DNA from: Muscardinus avellanarius
Lineage: Eukaryota; Chordata; Mammalia; Rodentia; Gliridae
Assembly: GCA_963383645.1 (NCBI GenBank)
Contig: OY726573.1
Coordinates: forward strand, 17,693,658 to 17,757,657
DNA length: 64,000 nucleotides
Direction: 5' to 3'
A program made the position numbers and the translations under genes. This document shows positions 59,981 to 64,000 of this stretch, one piece after another; the first letter of the stretch is position 1; every line of letters begins with the position of its first letter. The notes under the pieces were generated by a model that was given only the letters and a program-made list of their open reading frames with translations, was not told the origin of the DNA and ran no database searches.

Positions 59981-62920
59981 TGTAGTACACAAAACCCAGG
60001 GGTATTTTTTCTTTTTTGTTGCTGTACCCCCCCTTCAGCCCCGTAGTCTCCGAGACCTGGTGGTGTCGTCACAAGGTCGCCATCTTGGTTGTCCTCAACT
60101 CGACCCTCACCTGGATCAACCACTTTCTTTTTGACTGGGCAGACCCCTAAGGTCCTGTGCTGGGTTTGCTGGGCGGCGCACACCCTCCAGCTGCTTGGGC
60201 CCCTGCCACCACCACTGCTCTGGCTCCGTGCTCCTGTGTCCTGCAGAGGACTTTCAGACAGGGTAAGCTCCCTTTCCTTCTTCTGGTCAGCAGGTTCCGG
60301 CTTACTCTCCAGACTTGGGTCCTCCCTTTCTGCTGGTCCAGTAGGATCTAAAATCCAAGCACTGCCAGGCGTGGTGGTGCACTCTTGTAATCCCCGCGCT
60401 TGGGAGGCAGAGACAGGAGGATCGCGCAGGTTCGAAGCCAGCCGCGCGCGCTGGCTTAGGAGACCCTGTTTCCAAATAAAAATGTTAAAATAGGTCTGGG
60501 AGTGTAGCCCGGAGGTAGAAGGGCTTCCAGGAACCCAAGTACTACCAAAAAAAAAAAAAAAAAAAAAAAAATCCAAGCACTTGCTGATCCATTGTCCTCC
60601 AGTCCACTGGGACCACTTCACCCTGGTGAAGACTGGGCTCTTTGGGCCAAGGCCCCACGTTGTCCTCCAGTCTTGAGAAGGGAGATGTCTCTCCCACCCT
60701 CTTGACCCCCGTTTCCGAACATTGATCAGGATGATCAGGGATGCCTGTTTCCTGTTCTTTGTTCTTGCTCACAGACCAGATATGGGAAGCCAGAATTCCA
60801 AAATAATGGGTCACAGTGGCCTGAAAACAGAACTCTGGATTTTAATACCCTGACCGATCTTAGCAACTTTTGTAAGCGGTCTGGTAAATGGTCAAAAGTC
60901 CTTTATGTCCAGGCTTTCTTCTTCCTGCCCTCCTTCTGCTCTCTCCCATCAGCCACCATTTTCCCGTCAGTCACATTTTGTGATGGCATCATCAAGACCT
61001 GGTGACATCACAAGGTCGCCATCTTGGTTGCTCCACTGTGGCAACGCGTGGTCGCCAGCTTGTATCAGCCAGCCCCTAATGGTTGGGGTGAGGGAATAAA
61101 AATGAGAGACCATATGATACTATGCCTTCTTGATGGCATGTGGGCTGCTTCCCATAAAGTGGCTAATTACAATAAACTTAAGGAAATCACTCAAAGTCCA
61201 GATGAAAACTCAGCTGTTTTTCTTAATCAGCTTTAAGAGGCTTTTACCCTCTATACCTGCTTGGATCCATCTACTGAGGCAGGATCCACTGTGGTGTCGG
61301 CATCCCATTTCATTGGGCAATCAGCCCCTGATATTCGAAAAATTAAAAAAGGCCAAGGACAGCTCTTTAACTCCTATCCGAGATTTGGTAAACATGGCAT
61401 TTAAAGTCTTTAATTCCCAAAAGGAACAGGCTAAAATGAAGTGTACAATCTGACTTCACCAAAAGGCAGATCTCTGGTAGCCACCCTGCGGCTGGCAGTG
61501 GGGGCTCAGCCCTCTGGAATGCCACCTAGGGGTGGAGGACGGCAATTACAACTACCTCCAGGAGCCAGCTTCAAGCCAGCTTCAAGCTTCAAGGCCATGC
61601 CCACCAACCAGAGCATGCTTGGCATGTGGCCAGGAGGGCCACTGGAACAGTGATTGCCCTTAGAAAAGCAGTGGGCCCCAGGTGCCTCAACACAGGGGGA
61701 CCACCCTTCCAGACCAGGCCCCGCCACTGGCCCTACTTGGCCTGGCCAAAGAATGATGGCTCCTAGACTCCTCAACCTTGATTCCTCTTGCTGAGCCCAG
61801 GGTAAATTTCAAGGTAGCGGGTAAGCCAGTCTCTTTTTTGATTGCCTACTCATTCCTTCCTTTTTCGATCTTGGTACAAGGGATTGATGGTAAGCTCTCC
61901 TGCCCATGCACTACAGCCTCTTTTACAGGACAAAATTGCCTTGCCTGAGGCTCAGGCCAAAGCGGTTGTTAACCTAATACATAATTCCCTGCATGTTGGG
62001 CTTAAACATATGTATAGTGCTTAAACATTTCCTAAACCTCTTGTTTTATTTGCCCCTCCTGCAAAAGCTGATTAGTAAAGTCAGTGCCTCCTGTTCTACT
62101 TGTGTTGCTGTTTCTCCCCAAGGAGGCCTACACATCTCTTTTCCTACCCATGAAATGAAAAGAACATTTGCCAGGATAGGACTGGAAAATTGATTTCACT
62201 CATGCCCTCTCACAAAAAAATAAAATATCTTTTTACCATGGTTGACAAACTAACAGATTGGGTTAGAGACTTTTTCCTTCAAGGACGAGACAGCCAGCAC
62301 GGTGGTCAATATTCTATGCTCAGATATCATCCCTCGGTTTGGACTCCCTAATTCTTTATAGTCTGATAACGAACCAGCTTTTATTTCTAAGGTTACTCAA
62401 CAGGTGGCACAAGTCCCTGGCATTTCTTGGAAGCTCCACGTCCCATATTGAACGTAGTCATCAGGAAAGGTAGAAAAAATGAATGGGATTCTTAAAAACC
62501 ATCTAACAAAATTTTCCCTGGAGCTGTGGGTGTTGTGGCCTGAACTCCTACCACTGTCTCTGGCCCACATACGACCCACTCCTTGAAGCCCCACCTTCAC
62601 GAGCCCCTTTGAATTGCTGTATGGTTGCCCTTTTTGCTTAATTATTCTCTCCCTTCGGATCCTTCTCCCTTGGCTTCCTATATTCCTTATTTGTCTTTTC
62701 TCAGGCACCTCCTTAGGGGAAATGCTGACCAATAGCTTCCCCAATCTGGGACCAAAGAAGCAGCTCTACATCTGGCAGCCAAGGCCCTTAAGTTAGGAGA
62801 CCAAGTTCTTCTCAAGTCGCTTCCCAACAACTCCTAGCCAAGGGGCGCCCCTATGACGCACCCTGACAGCAGGAAGTCATTATGGACTTGGTCTTCGCCC
62901 AATATCACCAAAGGCCAGGA
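59981..62920 (+). mobile_element. Inner provirus body: leader, gag, integrase (defective)
   Basis: Gammaretrovirus-like internal region. The leader has a candidate splice donor (gggtaagc, GT at 60263). A SINE sits at 60364-60567. A gag-type start with a glycine in position 2 (MGSQNSK) lies at 60782. Matrix soon hits a stop, and the capsid N-terminal part is missing. The major homology region (QSPDENSAVFLNQL) is near 61195-61235, and a decayed Cys-His box is near 61605-61660. The start of protease joins, by a large deletion that removes reverse transcriptase and RNase H, to integrase. Integrase keeps a zinc-binding HHCC arrangement (HNSLH, CSTC) and parts of the DDE core (SDNEPAF; SSGKVEKMNG) near 62362-62490. 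Envelope is essentially absent. Many stops; not viable. Confidence 0.82.
60364..60567 (+). mobile_element. Young SINE in the inner provirus leader
   Basis: CpG-rich sense copy with short middle. The 14-bp word aaaatccaagcact lies at 60350-60363 and 60568-60581. Confidence 0.92.
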
Positions 62921-63531
62921 TGATAGGTTGGGTCCCTCCCTTCCCCCACAAGACCCCACAGCAGGAACAGGAGGCAGAACCTTGGAAGCCAGAAGATGTG
63001 GCGAGACTCTAGACATCGCGAGATTCCCAACTTCGTGGGGCAGACTCCAGAGGTCGCGAGACTAGATGTTGTGAGGGGACCATCATTTCCATGCTGCTAG
63101 CTCCACCCCAAGACCCTGGCTACATAAATCCCCTCATTTCCTCTCTGCTGCGTGACTCTGCCGACTGACCATGACTCTGCTGACCGTGTGACTCTAATGC
63201 TTGGTCACTGGTCCTTTCCCCCAGGGTCAGCAGACCTTGCCCAAAGGTGCTAGTTGATTAAAGAGGCCTTTAGCCGGGCGTGGCGGCACACGCTTGTAAT
63301 CCCCGTTCTTGGGAGGCAGAGACAGGAGGATCGCACAGGTTCAAAGCCAGCCGCGCTGGCTTAAGAGACCCTGTTTCCAAATAAAAAGTATAAAATAGGT
63401 GTCTGGGAGTGTAGCCTGGAGGTAGAAGGGTTTCCAGGAACCCCAGTACCACCAAAAAAAAAAAAGAGGCCTTTAATAATTTGGCTGGTGTTTGCCTCCT
63501 TTGCGACCCCCAACTCAATTTCAACATTACA
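62921..63531 (+). mobile_element. 3' LTR of the inner provirus, with SINE
   Basis: Starts tgataggttgggtccc and ends aacattaca. After removal of the SINE and one duplication copy it is about 408 bp, matching the 5' LTR. It keeps repeated tcgcgaga words, a ctacataaatccc TATA-like box and an ATTAAA signal. To its right the outer copy's protease resumes. Confidence 0.85.
63273..63462 (+). mobile_element. Young SINE in the 3' LTR
   Basis: Sense young-type copy. The 13-bp word aaagaggccttta lies at 63260-63272 and 63463-63475. The SINE sits just past the LTR's ATTAAA signal. Confidence 0.93.
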
Positions 63532-64000
63532 GGGAGTACCTATTCATTCCTTACATTCTTTTCAGGTCCTATTTTTCCTTCTCCAGTCTTCGTACAGGGG
63601 ATCAACGGTAAGCCCCCCTACCCACGCAGGTGCTCCCTTTTTTGCCATTTGAAAAACCTTATGGTTGCCCATCCATTTCTGATTTTCCTTCATGTTCTAC
63701 CCCCCTTTTAGGTACAGACTTTTTAACCCAAATTGGGGCTGAACTTTCATTTCATTTCCGCACCACTTCTGCTTTCCCCAATATACATTTTGTGTGTATG
63801 TGTGTGTGTGGTAGTGGGGGTGGAACCCAGTGGCTTTCTACCTCCAGGCTATAATCCTAGACCTATTTTATATGTTATTTGAAAACAGGGTCTCACTAAG
63901 TTGCTGAGAGCCTCATTCAGTAGCTGAGGCTGGCTTCGAACCTGTGTGATCACCCTGTCTCAGCCTCCCATTCTCCCAGTTAAAAAGCCTAATGGGACTT
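63532..64000 (+). mobile_element. Outer ERV copy, right part (protease to start of RT)
   Basis: Continues the protease frame that stops at 59573: a GSTYSFL block, a VQGINGKP block, and the PLLGTDFLTQIGAELSF block typical of gammaretroviral protease C-termini. An antisense SINE with a TG tail (about 63792-63970) intervenes. The last bases read LPVKKPNGT, the usual opening of gammaretroviral reverse transcriptase. The element continues beyond the window. Confidence 0.82.

Noticed and set aside
59884..60621. 245-codon minus-strand open frame
   Set aside because: It runs antisense through the ERV leader and a SINE, and carries the usual SINE-derived peptide blocks. It is not a gene.

Overview
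This is mammalian nuclear DNA, most likely from a non-murid rodent. The main clue is a composite SINE present in roughly a hundred pieces on both strands. Its left half is 7SL/B1-like, and its right half resembles an ID element (tRNA-Ala type) that has lost its middle. That layout fits the B1-dID family known from squirrel-, dormouse- and beaver-type rodents. I cannot name the species. There is no sign of bacterial or organellar sequence, CRISPR, or tRNA/rRNA genes.

The only intact protein-coding gene I can support is ZFP3, a KRAB-less C2H2 zinc-finger protein, on the + strand. It has a CpG-island promoter near 34.2-35.2 kb and a short first exon ending at a GT donor at 34857. A SINE-filled intron of about 9.6 kb follows. 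A second exon from 44479 carries the whole 503-codon reading frame (44487-45998, 13 fingers), and a 3' flank follows.

Three dead retrocopies of cellular mRNAs lie upstream of or beside it. They are a PPARG 5' fragment (15.7-16.6 kb), a near full-length DNAJC19 copy with matching target-site duplications (20.83-22.98 kb), and a DDX5 copy with a poly(A) tail (31.93-33.50 kb). The PPARG and DNAJC19 copies were later interrupted by SINEs.

Older repeats include a MaLR-type LTR (6.50-6.94 kb, minus strand), MER5A halves (30.68-31.16 kb), L2/CR1-like fragments and an L1-like 3' fragment. A solo LTR with a 5-bp duplication sits at 15.08-15.36 kb.

The last 7 kb hold two copies of one gammaretrovirus-like endogenous retrovirus. 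A defective LTR-gag-integrase-LTR provirus (59.57-63.53 kb) splits the protease region of an older copy. The older copy's gag lies to the left, and the rest of its protease and the start of its reverse transcriptase lie to the right, running off the window. Both copies are full of stops, frameshifts and large deletions.

The SINE landscape is the most distinctive part. Many copies keep CpG-rich sequence and perfect 9-17 bp duplications, so the family was active recently. In at least four places, several SINEs entered the same target word one after another, leaving tandem SINEs separated by repeated copies of that word. Many SINE tails have grown into (CA)n microsatellites. I found no new enzymatic or defence system. 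The noteworthy biology is retrotransposon behaviour.
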